From Incurvaria masculella (taxonomy: Eukaryota; Arthropoda; Insecta; Lepidoptera; Incurvariidae), in assembly GCA_946894095.1 (NCBI GenBank), contig OX335652.1, positions 8,641,001 through 8,705,000 of the forward strand: a stretch of 64,000 nt of DNA, written 5' to 3'. This document shows, piece by piece, positions 1 through 11,461 of the stretch. The position numbers and the translations under genes are program-made. The notes below the pieces were generated by a model that was not told the DNA's origin, made no database searches, and saw only the letters and a program-made list of their open reading frames with translations. How positions within the stretch are numbered: the stretch's first letter is position 1; each line of letters starts with the position of its first letter.

Positions 1-92
1 TCTCTGTTTGATCGTAATTTAGTGTTTTCATATTTTTTTAAACTCTCTTTTTATCGATTTCCGTTTTGAATAGTAAATTTCAAATTTTAATT

Positions 93-955
93 TCAGTTGG
101 TTGTTTTAAATAATTGTGCAAATTTTGTTTTACTTTTGGTTTTAGGAGCCATTGCATTATCCCTATATCTACTAGCTCGTCTTATCTCATAGGTTACGAG
201 ATGGAAAATATTTACTAAAATAACTATATATAGGTGTCGCACGGCAAGAACTTCGGTGCATTCGTAAAGTTTACATGTGTTATATAGAAATGGTTTATTA
301 TAAATAACTCTTAGAACTGCGCGCTGTGCCCTCTCTATTTCTATGAGTTGCGTTTTGGCTGCACCTCCCCAGGCTGATATACAATATGTTAGAAGAGATT
401 GGCAGAGGGTATAGTACACAGTTCTCAATGTCATTGCGTCAACTACATTTCGTATACATTTAAAAAAGTAAATTAGTTTTCTTATTCTTCCTGAGAGAAC
501 AGATATATGTTGTTCCCAGTTTAATCTATTATCTATAATAATACCTAAGTATTTTAAATATTTAAAACGTTCCAATGTCTCGCAATTACATTGCTCGCTT
601 GTTGCATCATTTTGGCAATTGTGAATTTTAAGTGAATGCATTTAAATTGCCTCAAACAACCTATTGGTAATACCAAAGCATATGTAATAAGCCTTTCACT
701 TGTAATAAACCTTCTTCAGCAAGCCTGTAAGTTTCTTCCCAATTTGAGCCTGAGAAAACTAACGCTGTATCATCTGCAATAGTTACAATGTGACCATTTT
801 TCAAAGACATGCCGCAGAGATCATTGATGTATACCAGAAACAGAATGGGGCCCAAAATACTACCTTGTGGCACCCCATAACTCAAAGTTCGGCAATCGCT
901 GAATTCGTTAATTCTAACTGCTTGAGTTCTATGTAAAAAATCAAAAAACAGTTCT
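93..955 (-). mobile_element. Broken non-LTR retrotransposon (LINE) reverse transcriptase fragment
   Basis: Read on the minus strand, about 955 down to 661 encodes reverse-transcriptase fingers/palm: YGVPQGSILGP, the YINDL stretch, then IADDTALVF, a form of the catalytic F/YxDD motif with Ile in the first position. The frame breaks around 642-660 and resumes at 641-93 with RT thumb-like sequence (KYLGIIIDNRLNWEQHI, then SAWGGAAK). The order is that of a Jockey/CR1-type element. The 5' part (endonuclease, ORF1) and any poly-A tail are not visible. The break and truncation mean it is dead. It sits in what is probably intron 1 of transporter gene A. The superfamily is inferred from motif style only. 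Confidence 0.8.
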
Positions 956-1631
956 TGTTTTAATTTTTGTTTTCCCTCCTCAACTATTTAATAACATCTT
1001 ACGACATGCAAGGAAATAAATGCAAACAGCTCAACTATTTTTTGAAGTATTAAATCATTTTAATTATGAGGATTTTTTTTATTTAGTTCCGCTTGGTGTT
1101 TCAATGACACTGATATGATTTCGATTCAGATTCAAATATTTATATCTTTGAAAGAAAGTGAATGATAACTTTTATTTCGGTTAACTGGCAAGTTCGCGGC
1201 TAATAGGATATGAATTGTACACATACTAAAGTGTACACATAAAACGTTATCATTCAATGACGGTCAGTGATAGGATTCCGATATTCATTTATCATTAAGA
1301 ACATACATTTTACTGCCTCGTTACAATGCACAATGCACATTCAGTATTACTCAACTTTTTTATTTCAATTAAAATATCTTGTTCTACTTTTTTGTGAACA
1401 AAATCAAAACCTGTAACCTAAAGATTTTTTATTTACAATTATTTTTATGAAATACTAACTGCGGTACCCGGCTCCGCTCGTTTTAGACTGATGTTGGGAT
1501 GAATTATTTCCTAGATAAAATGTAGTGTTTAGAAAACAAACAAAAATGCCTGGTTTTTCCATGATTTGATATTTTGAATCAAGTTCTTCCAGTCAGGAAT
1601 TTTACACAATGGCCCAAACGATCAAATATCT
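956..1631. other. AT-rich probable intron 1 of gene A, no gene
   Basis: No reading frame of interest. A short stretch at about 1459-1482 (GCGGTACCCGGCTCCGCTCG) recurs near 63402-63421 followed by related sequence in both places (AAATTATTTC). It looks like the end of a dispersed RTE- or SINE-like repeat. The rest is unassigned AT-rich DNA. Confidence 0.5.
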
Positions 1632-1928
1632 AAAAACCGGCCAAGTGCGAGTCGGACTCGCACTCGAAGGGTTCCGTACCATCTTACAATATTTAACATA
1701 AAAAACGTTTGTTTTTTTTTTCTTAATTTTTAATCTAATTACTAATATTAATGTTAAGCCAATTGCTTTAGCGGCAAAAAATCACACTCTGTGAAAACTG
1801 ACACACTCTGCCTACCTATTACGGTTCGTGAGATACAACCCTGTGCAGGTGGATGGACGGACGGACGGACAGCGAATGCTTAGTAATAGGGTTCCATTAG
1901 CACCCTTTGGGTATGGAACCCTAAAAAA
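1632..1928 (+). mobile_element. GTCY-microsatellite MITE, copy 1
   Basis: Begins AAAAACCGGCCAAGTGCGAG and ends GGAACCCTAAAAAAA. It carries the near-palindrome GTGCGAGTCGGACTCGCAC at the left end and a short (GACG)n run, the reverse complement of (GTCC)n, near the right. MITEs carrying (GTCY)n microsatellites are known from moths. This copy is diverged. It has no coding capacity. Confidence 0.8.
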
Positions 1929-2032
1929 AGGACATTATTCGCAAGGATCGGAAACACAGAAAGCGATGATTGAGATATTATACACATATGACCGTAAGTA
2001 AGATTGATCCGTCGGCGGCAAATAACCATAAC

Positions 2033-2340
2033 AAAAACCGGCCAAGTGCGAGTCGGACTCGCCCACGTAGGGTTCCGTACCATCGCACAAGATTTAACAC
2101 AAAAAATCACGTTTTTTGTATGGGGGCCCCCCCATTTTTTATTATTTTAATTTTTTACCTATTTGTTGTTATAGCGGCAAAACAAATACACACTCTGTGA
2201 AAAATTCAGCTGCCTACCTATTACGGCTCATGAAATACAGCCCTGTAACAGACGGACGAACAGACGGACGGACGGACGGACGGACGGACAGCGGAGACTT
2301 AGTAGTAGGGTTCCGTTGGCACCCTTTGGGTACGTACCCT
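2033..2340 (+). mobile_element. GTCY-microsatellite MITE, copy 2
   Basis: Same family and orientation as the element about 100 bp to its left, with a longer GGAC/GACG microsatellite at about 2250-2290. Internal blocks typical of the family are present: TTGTTATAGCGGCAAAA, then the CTCTGTGAAAA block. The right end (TGGGTACGTACCCT) has decayed. Confidence 0.85.
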
Positions 2341-2576
2341 TATGGTTGAACCATAACCAAAATTTAAATAAGTCAAGGTTATTTTCGTGATCATTCTAAT
2401 CGTGTCGTTATATGGAGGGTGATCCGTTAAATTATAACATTATAACATTATAACAAGCATGTTTTTTCTCGTCGGTGGGAACGGATTTTGCCATCCATGG
2501 GCGTCGGAGGTCCTAGCTTCCGTCATATACCGAGCTTAACATCGAAAAAACCAGTATTTCTTCTTGAATGTTGCAG

Positions 2577-5500
2577 GTGCTTGATTCCGCAGTGCGATGG
2601 AGCAACCCCAGAGTACGCGCCTTCGTGGATCCTCAACGCCGTGCCGGGCACCTCCCAGAGCAGCTTCGACCAGTGCAGCCGCTACCAGAACCTCTCCTCT
2701 TCCGACAACCTTCCGCCCGCCAACACCTGCCCCGCGGAACTCTTCAACCGCGACCAAACTGTCGGCTGTGAATCCTACGTGCACGAGAATACGCACTCGA
2801 TTGTTTATGACGTTAGTACGCAATCCATATATTTATAAGTGGACACTGAAAGCTTAACAGAATCTCTTATTTTATTTTATTGAAGTGGTTGAGGATAATG
2901 CATCAGCAAAAAAAATATAAGGGCCTCTTCCACCAGGTACTGATTAGCGTAATCCGTACATAAAAGGGCATTTCTTCCCAGATAGCAATGCAAACTTGTT
3001 TTCGACGTGCCACAAGATCGCAGCGACAAACAAGAAGGTTTGTTACACATTTGCCATGGCAAGTCAGTGCACTTGCGTCCAGTTTAAATCAAACTTTTTA
3101 GTTTTCACCCGACAAAATTGCATGAGCTTCGTCAGAAAAAATGAGTTTCAATGTTGACATAACAACCTTGTGTAATGTTTATCACAACAAAAACCTATAA
3201 TATACTTTGTTGTTAAATGTTTAATCGTAGTGTCTGATCTGATCAGAACTACAATGATGTCAAAAAGCATTGTTTGCTTGCAGGCTATGCTCTCCCAGCC
3301 TTTCTCTTAACGAATGGCTTACTATTCGTTCATGTTATTCAATTATCCCTTCGAAATATTTATGCAACACTTGTGGTGGTGTATTCACTCGTGTTATACA
3401 TAAGTAAGCTAGCGCCATCTATTGACGAAAATGTAACATGACACGTTTGCAGCAATGTTAAAATAAACTATGTATAACATCCTTCTCGATCCTTATCTTG
3501 ATAAGTTTAAAATAATATTGAAACAAACATGTTCCAGCAAAAAGCACAGATCAGCAAACTTGCGGCAACCGCCCTTGCTATCTGGGTTACCATCTTGAAA
3601 TCGATGCCAGTACAAGATAATCAGCACTTTAGTAAAAAAAAAACCTTAAGTGACAATTAAAATACATCTGCACTTGGTAAAACCATGCTTACTACAGTAA
3701 AAGACTGTTAACAAAAGGAACTCGTAGACTGAAAAAAGAAAATGAAAAGCGGACGGGAGTTAAGGCGGAAACAACCCTCAAGAAGTTGCCATAGTAACGA
3801 ACCAGAGTCGCATAACAAACGTGATTTTATGCATGGAAAATAGCTGTTTAAATACTTTCCGCGCTGTATGAAATACACGATTGTATAAGAATATTAAAGT
3901 ATTTACTTTTACGAGCGGGTTCTCTAAAGTCAATTTTATGTAAATTGCGCTTAATGCTTGGGTTGGTTTTTACACTGTGTCAAAGTAGTTACAAACATTT
4001 TACAAAGCTCGATTTGTAGTTTTAAGTCCAGAATATATTTTTTACGGATCTTTAGTCTTTATGAATAACTCAAAATAAAATCATCGGTTTTTCACGTTTT
4101 TAATTCCTGTTTCCGCCTTAAGTTCAAGAAAATAAACAATAAGTGGTATTTTCGGCGCAGCACTTCATCATTTTCGTTTAGAAACAATAGAAAACCAATA
4201 AAAACTGCCCACCAGCACTCTCGCCGACTGCCGAGAGATTAGCCATCCATGTCTAGTTTGAGCGGCTCGTAGCTCAGGAGCACGTTCACTTGCCTTCCAT
4301 GCCAGAGGTAATGGGTTCAAATCCCAGCCCTGGTCATGCAACACTTTCTTTCTCTTTTCGGCAAAATGTATTTCGTTACGGATGCGAACCGCTTCATGAT
4401 TCCTAATCCAAGCATTCTTTAGGTTCCCTTCACCTACAAGGTGATAAGGCTTAGAAAAGTATTGCGTGTTATATCGTATTGTATTGCAATGAAATTCATC
4501 AATCCATTTCAATATAGCCATGCTCATAAAGGGTAAGTCCTGGCATGGCACCGAATTCCTTTGAGAATGCAGATTGTTGGAATAAAATCATAGCGTCGGG
4601 TGCGGTCTGCCATCCATGTCCAGTTACAAAATATTACGAAGGTTGGAGGAAGAATGGTCGGCAATCTTCGAACTGGACAGTAGGTGAAATATTAGCCATC
4701 CATTACCAGTTACATAAACATTTGCAACTCTAGAGATTTTAGCAACAAAACGGACCCGAAATAGACATCAATGTTCTCCAAAATAATTCTGCCGTTTCGT
4801 CTTTTCTAGTTCGGTCTGGAATGCGAAGAGTGGCGCCGTACGAGCATCGGGTCTTTGCGCATGTTCGGCGTGCTTCTAGCGCTGCCTATCACGGGCTATA
4901 TTTCAGACCGCTGGGGGCGCAGCGTGGCGCTCGCGTTCAACGCCTTCAACACAGCCTGGGTCGGCATCCTCAGAGTTTTCCTCGTCAGCTACGAGTGGTT
5001 CGTGGCTCTCCAGATCATTGAGCCCACCATCGGCTCCGGGGGTTTCAACTCCTGTTATATCTTAGGTATTATCTGAATATTTTCTTCTCTTTAAATAACT
5101 ACCGTGTAATATTTATTGTAGTTTGTGGCTCTCTAGGTCATAGAGTCCACCATTGGCTCCGGAGGTCTCAGCTCCTATTATATCTTAGGTTTTATTTGGA
5201 TCCTATTCTTTTTTTAGTAGAGTAATTTGTATCGTAGAAGCGCTAACAATACGACCAGGATCATAGAGAACCATATTAAACAGAAATAAATCAAACATAA
5301 TTACACTGATTGCTGTTATAAATGTTAAGCTTAAATCAATACCCTTAAATGGCCACTTCCTTTTAAAGACAAGTTGGGAAAATAATTTGTAAAAGTTCAC
5401 TTAAAACTACATCTTAGATGTTGCCGTAAACCTCACTCCACAGCAGAGTTTCTTACTTTAATCATTTCATGGTCAGTATTCGAAAATAATTATACATTAC

Positions 5501-8073
5501 GAAATGTTTTCTTTCATAATTTAGTGACCGAGCTGGTTGGACCGAAATACAGAGTAATGGCTGGAGCTTTGATGTCAGTATTCTTTGCGTCGGGTCAAGT
5601 GATAATGGCGTTGATTGCTTGGGGAGTCAAGGACTGGCGAAATCTCACCCTCGTGCTGTATGTGCCGCAGCTGTTCACCATCGCTTACTACTGGATCATG
5701 GCGGAGAGCGTGAGGTGGCTCATGAGCAAGGGGAGATTCGCAGAGGCCGAACGCATTCTAAAGAGAGCTGCTGCGATGAACAAAAAGCAGCTCTCGGAGA
5801 AATCTTTGGAAGGGCTGAGGGAGTCTGTGGCCCGAGAAGTAGCTAACAAAGACGTGAAAGCCCCAGACGAACCGCTACTGATTCTGCAAGTTTTCAGGTC
5901 GAAAGTTATCCTACTTCGCTGCCTGATCACGCCGTTCTGGTGGGTCACCACCCTGGTTGTGTACTACGGGATGTCTTTCAACGCTGTCGGCTTCGCCGGC
6001 AATTCGTACCTGAATTACGCCTACGTAACTGCAGTCGAGATTCCCGGATACTGGACCAGCATCCTCGTTCTTGACAGAATAGGTCGCAAGCCCACGCTCA
6101 TAATTGGATACCTTATTTGCGCAATGTGCCAATTCGGATTCGTCTTTACTCCAGACAGTAAGTTCCATCTTAAATTAGGAAAGTGTAAATTAGAAAACTG
6201 CGTCTCAAATTAACTTAGGGCTGTCCCGGCGTGTACATATAAGTGTATTGTATTACTACTCCATTTAAAAACATCACGCCATCCTCTCAAGATTGTATAA
6301 ATTTGAAACACTAAATTTAAAAGAACAACCTACAGGTAAGATTTCAGGTAAAAATTACAATGCAAATTTAGTAACGTAATTTAGTAATATTATTTAGTGC
6401 GGAGAGGTGAGAATGGGTTTGCAATTTTCTCATAGTTCTAATGTGTGGATTTGCGAATATAAAGATTTTCCAAAACCCGAGTTTGTAAGTGCTGTCTCGA
6501 GTGCTAAGAAAGTAACTTTTTTCAAACTTTCTTGAGACCACAATTTCGGTAGTAAGTTTATTTTTTATATCATAAACTTGCATGTTCCAGGTTTGCCAAG
6601 CCTATCATTGGCCATATACCTATTTGGAAAGTACTCCATCAGTGTCGTGATGTCGGCCATGTATGTGTACACCGCGGAGCTCTACCCGACCAAGTACAGA
6701 CACTCGCTCTTGGCCTACTCCTCCATGATTGGCAGAATCGGATCTATAACTGCACCCCTTACACCTGCTTTGGTAAGTAATTATTGTGTAGAACCACAAA
6801 ACAAGTAAGGTAGAACACACAATCTCTTATATGACGATTTTCCATAGTATCCGTTTCAGTATTTAAACTCTAAGATAATATCTCACAGTAACTATGCATT
6901 ACTAACATTTTATGTTAGTGAAAGTCTCAAGTAATCAAGGGAAGAAATATAATACCAGTTATTCCAATTCTCAGTAGGTTGACAATCAGTCGAATGAAGT
7001 CTTCATTCGAAAAATCTTAAATTAGGAAAGTGTGAAGTTGGTTAATGTTATTTCTGGCAATATCATTAACAAATTGCGTCTCAAATTAACTAAGGGCTGT
7101 CCCGGCGTGTACATTTTTTTTTTTTTCATGTGACTGGACATGGTTGGCTAATACCACAAGTTCTGTCATGGTATTAGCCCAACACACCACATGGGAACTA
7201 GGTGCCATGCCAGGACCTTCCTTATATTGCACGGCTACATTGAACTGGATGGAAAACACGGACAATTTTCATTGCCGCTTCGACCATCGTTCATCCAATG
7301 CGATGGTACCAACCCGGGCGGGATAAACCCTACCACCTAGTAAGTAAGGAAGGGGACCTACAGCTTAACGTGGAATCCGAACCACGGCCAGCCTCTCTCA
7401 ACGGTCGAATGGTCACCCATCCAAGACCAGACCGGACCCAGCGTTGCTTAACTTCGGAGAGCGATCGCCGAAGTGTCGCGCCACTGGGCCACTGAGGCTG
7501 ACTGTATCGTTATGTGTATCGTTATACACAGACATGCGGACGCTTTACTTCACTGGTTAATAATAGAGTAGATGAAAGACAAAATGGATTGAATGAAATC
7601 AACCGGTCGGTGCGCAGGCCGAAAGGGTTTGTTTATGAAACTGATATGGAGGGTCATTACCTCAGCTGCTATGATGACATTCGCTAAACACACCACATGT
7701 AAACTAGGTGCCATGCCAGAATCTTTCTTAAATTGCATAACCAGGTCACAAAACTCAAACGCGCCTGGTATTGCGGTCCCTTGATGATCGAACATAAACA
7801 GATCGCCCTGGGCTACCGAGGCCTTGGATGAAACCGAGGCCGATGAATGTACTTAAAGAAATGAATGTACATCAAAACAGTTTAAGCTTTTTTAAACAGC
7901 AGATAAAATGATGGTTGCAGACGGTGTACTGGCACGGCATCCCGTCAACGATCTTCGGCAGCATGGCGGTGATGGCGGCGGCTCTCGTGCTCACCACACC
8001 CGAGACGCTACACAACAAGCTGCCTGACACCATCGAAGAGGCGGAAAACATAGGCAGGAAGCCGGCGGTCTGA
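2577..8073 (+). CDS. Gene A: SLC22-type organic cation transporter-like protein, 5' partial
   Basis: Exons 2577-2811, 4810-5065, 5525-6157, 6591-6772 and 7921-8073 (TGA) join in frame to 485 residues plus a split first codon. All introns are GT-AG. The usual first exon (N-terminus and TM1) is absent here and is presumed to lie left of the window, so intron 1 exceeds 2.5 kb. Visible motifs: extracellular loop with Cys spacing CLIPQC...TCPAELFNRD, then LECEEWRR, SDRWGRS, ESVRWLMSKGR, LDRIGRK, AELYPTK and LPDTIEEAE. These are SLC22/MFS signatures, implying a 12-TM plasma-membrane carrier of organic ions. A is the most diverged member in exon 2 (GTSQSSFDQC replaces GSPGSYDDC). SDRWGRS lacks the final basic residue of the motif. 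The tail GRKPAV resembles gene G (GKKAPTV). Exon 3 has a decayed partial duplicate just downstream. Substrate unknown. Confidence 0.9.
2812..4260. other. Intron 2 of gene A, left part, nothing recognised
   Basis: AT-rich intron sequence with no coding signal and no repeat family seen elsewhere in the window. Confidence 0.6.
4261..4630 (+). mobile_element. tRNA-derived SINE, diverged full-length copy
   Basis: The head looks like a tRNA with pol III promoter boxes: CGTAGCTCAGGAG (A-box-like) and GGGTTCAAATCCC (B box). The family's shared body follows (CACTTTCTTTCTCTTTTCGG, then CATAAAGGGTAAGTCCTGGCATGGCACC) and the tail CCATCCATGTCCAGTTAC. It lies in intron 2 of gene A. A second tail fragment occurs at about 4690-4715. 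Confidence 0.8.
5122..5188 (+). pseudogene. Decayed tandem duplicate of the 3' end of gene A exon 3
   Basis: This 67-base stretch repeats the end of exon 3 (about 4999-5065) with scattered substitutions. Read in the exon frame it gives FVAL, then a TAG stop where the exon has CAG, then VIESTIGSGG. It is preceded by an AG (TTTATTGTAG) and followed by GT, so it could still be used as a cryptic exon, but the stop would truncate the protein. It lies in intron 3 of gene A. Confidence 0.85.
6169..6238 (+). repeat. Direct repeat, intron 4 copy (gene A)
   Basis: This sequence starts TCTTAAATTAGGAAAGTGT and ends GGGCTGTCCCGGCGTGTACAT. It recurs at 7015-7114 in intron 5 with about 30 extra bases. The two copies flank exon 5 in the same orientation. 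Confidence 0.8.
7015..7114 (+). repeat. Direct repeat, intron 5 copy (gene A)
   Basis: Second copy of the 6169-6238 repeat, interrupted by about 30 bases. A SINE (minus orientation) starts directly at its right end. Confidence 0.8.
7115..7500 (-). mobile_element. tRNA-derived SINE, near full-length
   Basis: Minus-strand copy. The tRNA-like head is at about 7430-7500 (minus strand reads AGTGGCCCAGTGGCGCGACA). The body includes CCTACCACCTAG and GGTGCCATGCCAGGACCTTCC. The T-run at its left end is the reverse complement of the A-tail. It lies in intron 5 of gene A. Confidence 0.85.
7640..7830 (-). mobile_element. Degraded SINE copy (tail and head pieces)
   Basis: Body piece ACTAGGTGCCATGCCAG at about 7700 and head piece GCCCTGGGCTACCGAGGC at about 7805-7822. 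The central part is missing or scrambled. It ends about 90 bp before exon 6 of gene A. Confidence 0.6.
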
Positions 8074-8130
8074 TGCCGCGGTGCCTGGTGCCGTGCATGT
8101 TGACGAAATCGCTATCTAACGAGGGCTCTC

Positions 8131-8168
8131 TTGCAGTGTGTGTGTGTACACACACACACACACTGCAA
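8131..8168. repeat. TG/CA microsatellite palindrome in the 3' region of gene A
   Basis: TTGCAG(TG)n runs into (AC)nTGCAA, a near-perfect 38-base palindrome that could form a hairpin. It starts 58 bases after the gene A stop codon, so it would be in the 3' UTR. Confidence 0.85.
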
Positions 8169-8466
8169 GGGAGCAGAGAAAGCTCGGTTGTAAAGTTGTT
8201 GGTATAGTATTAATTTATAGTTATTGTGTAGGGAAACATTTTTAACGCTCAATTAATTATAAATTGGTAAAATGTATTTTAAGTAAAAAATATGTCATCT
8301 GTCAACTAAATTAATTATTTATTGTTTAAATTGTTTTCTACTAGTACAGTCACGTACAGTTCTTTGATAACACCCTGACATATTTCGAGATTTATACCTT
8401 CCATTAGCTTCGGAACTATTTGAATAAGTACGATGGTGTTCAATAGTAGATTTTGATGTTTTTAGA

Positions 8467-8472
8467 AATAAA
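8467..8472 (+). terminator. Possible poly-A signal of gene A
   Basis: AATAAA 394 bases after the stop. It is the first canonical hexamer I noticed downstream. A MITE starts about 20 bases later. Transcript data would be needed to confirm it. Confidence 0.4.
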
Positions 8473-8490
8473 TGTAGGTTTTTCGTTTAG

Positions 8491-8766
8491 TTTTTAGGGT
8501 TTCGTACCCAAAGGGTGAAAACGGAACCCTATTACTAAGCCTCCGCTGTCCGTCCGTCTGCCATAGAGCCGTATCTCATGAACCGTAACAGGTAGGCAAC
8601 TGAAACTTTCACAGAATGTGTATTTGTTTTGCCGCTATAACAACAAATTGGTAAAATTTAAAAGTAATACAAATTCAAGGGGGGTCCCCCATACAAAAAA
8701 CGTATTTTTTGTTTGTTAAGACTTGTACGATGGTACCGAACCGACTCGCACTTGGCCGGTTTTTTT
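8491..8766 (-). mobile_element. GTCY-microsatellite MITE, copy 3
   Basis: Inverted copy: starts TTTTTAGGGTTTCGTACCC and ends CACTTGGCCGGTTTTTT. The microsatellite is short (GTCCGTCCGTCTG). It lies just beyond the possible poly-A signal of gene A. Confidence 0.85.
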
Positions 8767-9337
8767 ACTTAAGACCTCGAATCCATCCATTATCACGGCA
8801 TATAATGTAGAATCTCAATTGAATTATTATTAATTAATTTATTTATTTATTTATTCAGGAAATCAACAGCTTATATTGACAAACATGTTAACAGAAAATC
8901 TTATACTAAAATACAAGCCAATTATAGATTTCCACTTAATTATTATAATGTTATGTTATTATTATAATAATAATATTATAATTATAGTAATTATTATATG
9001 TTAATATTATTAAAAAATCGTTTTATTTCTTAACATGTAAAATCACTTTCCTTGCGCTTGAACATTTTAAATTCTGCTTTGTACTACAAGATTTTATAAA
9101 CATTTAAATAAACACGTGTGTATATACCCTAATCACTTATGTGGACCTAGTATTTCTAATGTTTTATTCACCCAGAGTCAATGCCAATTTTTTAGCTGTG
9201 TCATCTACCTATTGGTTATGGAGCTGTCTCTACAACGAACCCAAAAACTAATATTGTTGTAATAACAAGAGATAGAGATCTAGAGAGAACCCATAGACAA
9301 ATTACAAAACTTAAAATAGGTTGAACAGCTAATGTAA
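8767..9337. other. AT-rich spacer, LINE-like tail
   Basis: Contains TTTATTTATTTATTCAGGAAATCAACAGC at about 8838-8870. Part of it (ATCAACAGCTTATA) recurs near 63721 and it resembles the 3' tail of a dispersed element. The rest is low-complexity AT sequence (TTATTATAATAATAA runs). No gene. Confidence 0.45.
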
Positions 9338-9651
9338 TTTTTAGGGTTCCGTACCCAAAGGGTGAAAACGGAACCCTATTACTAAGCCTCCGCTGTCCGT
9401 CCGTCCGTCCGTCCGTCCGTCCGTCTGTCCGTCTGTCACAGGGCTGTATCTCATGAACCGTAACAGGTAGGAAGTTGAAATTTTCACAGATTATGTATTT
9501 ATTTTGCCGCTATAACAACAAATAGATAACATAATAAAATAACAATAATTAAAGGGGGACCGCATACAAAAAACGTGTTTTTTTTGTAAATCTCGTGCGA
9601 TGGTACGGAACCCTTCGTGTGCGAGTCCGACTCGCACTTGGCCGGTTTTTT
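9338..9651 (-). mobile_element. GTCY-microsatellite MITE, copy 4
   Basis: Well-preserved inverted copy with a long microsatellite (GTCC units followed by GTCT at about 9395-9440). Both ends are intact: TTTTTAGGGTTCCGTACCC and CACTTGGCCGGTTTTTT. Confidence 0.9.
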
Positions 9652-10079
9652 GAAGCTGTCAGCCCAATCTTATGTCCCGCGCAGCCCGAGACACTACGCG
9701 GGACACAAGAAGGGGTGGACACTTTCACTGGATAAGCTGTCTATCTCATTTGAAGTTTGGTCTAGTTTTGTATTCCTAGGCATTTGTAGATCTAGGCATT
9801 GTCGGTCTAGGCGTTTCCTCATCTACATATTGCTACATCCTAACACTGCCAGTTTTTCTCGCAATGTTTTTCTTTACACATAGCTATCGGGTTATTCAGC
9901 CTGTATACGTGCAACGGCCACTGCAAAAAAAAATGGGAAGTGATTATTGGGATGAGAATAAAAAAGTTTAATAACTTTTTCTGAATATCCTCTAAACATA
10001 AAGTGAGACTTTCCATATAAAGTTATTCATTATGTTAGTGTAAAAATAATCGAATAATCCGTAAGAACGTGGGAACGAT

Positions 10080-10150
10080 GTACGTACCTAGACATGGGTG
10101 GCTAATATCACATCTACTGTCATGACATGGTACGGTATGGTTAGTCCGGT
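10080..10150 (-). mobile_element. SINE tail fragment
   Basis: GACATGGGTGGCTAATATCAC followed by CTGTCATGACATGG is the reverse complement of the 3' tail of the tRNA-headed SINE family. Confidence 0.6.
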
Positions 10151-10377
10151 GATGATCTCTTATTAAAATTTCAATACGACAGTAAATCTCAGGAAGTATA
10201 AAAAATCTACTCTTCAATTTCGGCATTACATTTTTTTCCCAATTTAAAAACGACTTTTCCAATTTACTTGTTATTTGATATCGAATAATATCAGGCAACA
10301 AATATCTGAACGTTTTTGTTTTTTCTAAAAAAGTATCCTGCGTCAAATCAAGAAAAAAATTAAATGTCTATGAAGAT

Positions 10378-10600
10378 TACCATTTTTAACCGACTTCAAA
10401 GAAGGAGGAGGTTAGCAATTCGTCGGAATCTTTTTTTTTTTTATGTATGTTCACCGATACCTCTAAGACCCCTGGACCGATTTGGAAAATTCTTTTTTTG
10501 TATACTTTGTATACTTGTATACTTTCTAGTTGGTCCCATTTTTTTTTATCAAAATCGGTTCAGTAGTTTGGTACTTAACTATAACAAACATCGAATTTCT
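10378..10600 (+). repeat. Dispersed repeat beginning ACCGACTTCAAAGAAGGAGG
   Basis: Its opening recurs at 16575 (plus) and, inverted, at about 12955-13006 and 14297-14346. The downstream part includes ACCCCTGGACCGATTTGG and AAAATCGGTTCAGTAGTTTGG, typical of lepidopteran dispersed elements. Element class not determined. Confidence 0.6.
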
Positions 10601-11125
10601 TAACCCCGCGAACCCAGAAATGTGATTTTTTATTAACAGTAGCTTTCTTTTCGGGTGAGATTGCTCAGTATGAGAGGTTTTTTCTTACTTCAACTGTTGG
10701 GGGTATTCAAGGGGGGTAAAAGAGGGCAAATTGTACACATTTCTATCTCTAGAGCCGCTGAACCCAGAAACGCCAGAGTATGTTTTGTTTTAGATGGCAA
10801 TGCTTAAAAAGAAAATATTTTTGGAAATTATACGATTAGGGGGGTAAAACAGGTCAAAATGAACACACTTAGGCGAAAACCACTCATGTTGAGATCTCTG
10901 AAACCAATTATCCTCGAAACTTAAAATGTTCAGTGACTTCTTGTTAAGACGAAAAGGCTCGCTCACAACGGATTTTACAAAATGTAACTGTTAAGGGGGG
11001 ATAAACGAGGCCGATATGTACACATTTTCATACAACTTAAACTTACGCAAGAAACAGACTATCCGGAACGATGGAAGGATGAGAAATTCAGAAGCTCAGC
11101 GGTTACGGTCATTCGTTGTTTTGTC
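10601..11125. other. Intergenic A/B sequence, probable element remnant
   Basis: Contains several similar phrases (AACCCAGAAA twice; GGGGGGTAAAA and GGGGGGATAAAC types; TGTACACATTT twice). This suggests internally repetitive transposon-derived sequence. No open frame. Confidence 0.4.
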
Positions 11126-11225
11126 TTTTTAGGGTTCCATTCCCAAAGGGCACCAACGGAACCCTATTACTAAGCTTCGGCTGTCCGTCCGTCCGTCCGT
11201 CTGTCACAGCACTCTATCTCACGTG
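11126..11225 (-). mobile_element. GTCY-microsatellite MITE, truncated copy 5
   Basis: Keeps only the right-hand end (TTTTTAGGGTTCCATTCCCA), the GTCC run and CACTCTATCTCA. The left half is missing. Confidence 0.75.
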
Positions 11226-11461
11226 ATCTTATCGTATCAATTATCGTACGTATCAACCGTGAACTCATGAATCCAGATAGTAACCGGTCTACCTTTCGTC
11301 AGAAATGAGATTTCTCAATGGTTTCATTTCTGATAATGCTCGTTCATTGTATTGTATTGTATTGTATATGTATGTATATCTTTATTCCACTTTGTATGTG
11401 AAGTTGAGCAGGAGGGCTCGCCCACCTTGAGTTAAAAGTTACGCCACCACTAAAAAGCAAA

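Noticed and set aside
1..2576. Search for gene A exon 1
   Set aside because: No sequence coding DLDTILVEDIGQFGRYQ or an equivalent was seen on the plus strand. The only coding-like signal is the inverted reverse-transcriptase fragment, so exon 1 is presumed outside the window.
8131..8168. Rho-independent-type terminator hairpin
   Set aside because: Bacterial terminators do not apply here. It is a TG/CA microsatellite palindrome in a eukaryotic 3' region.
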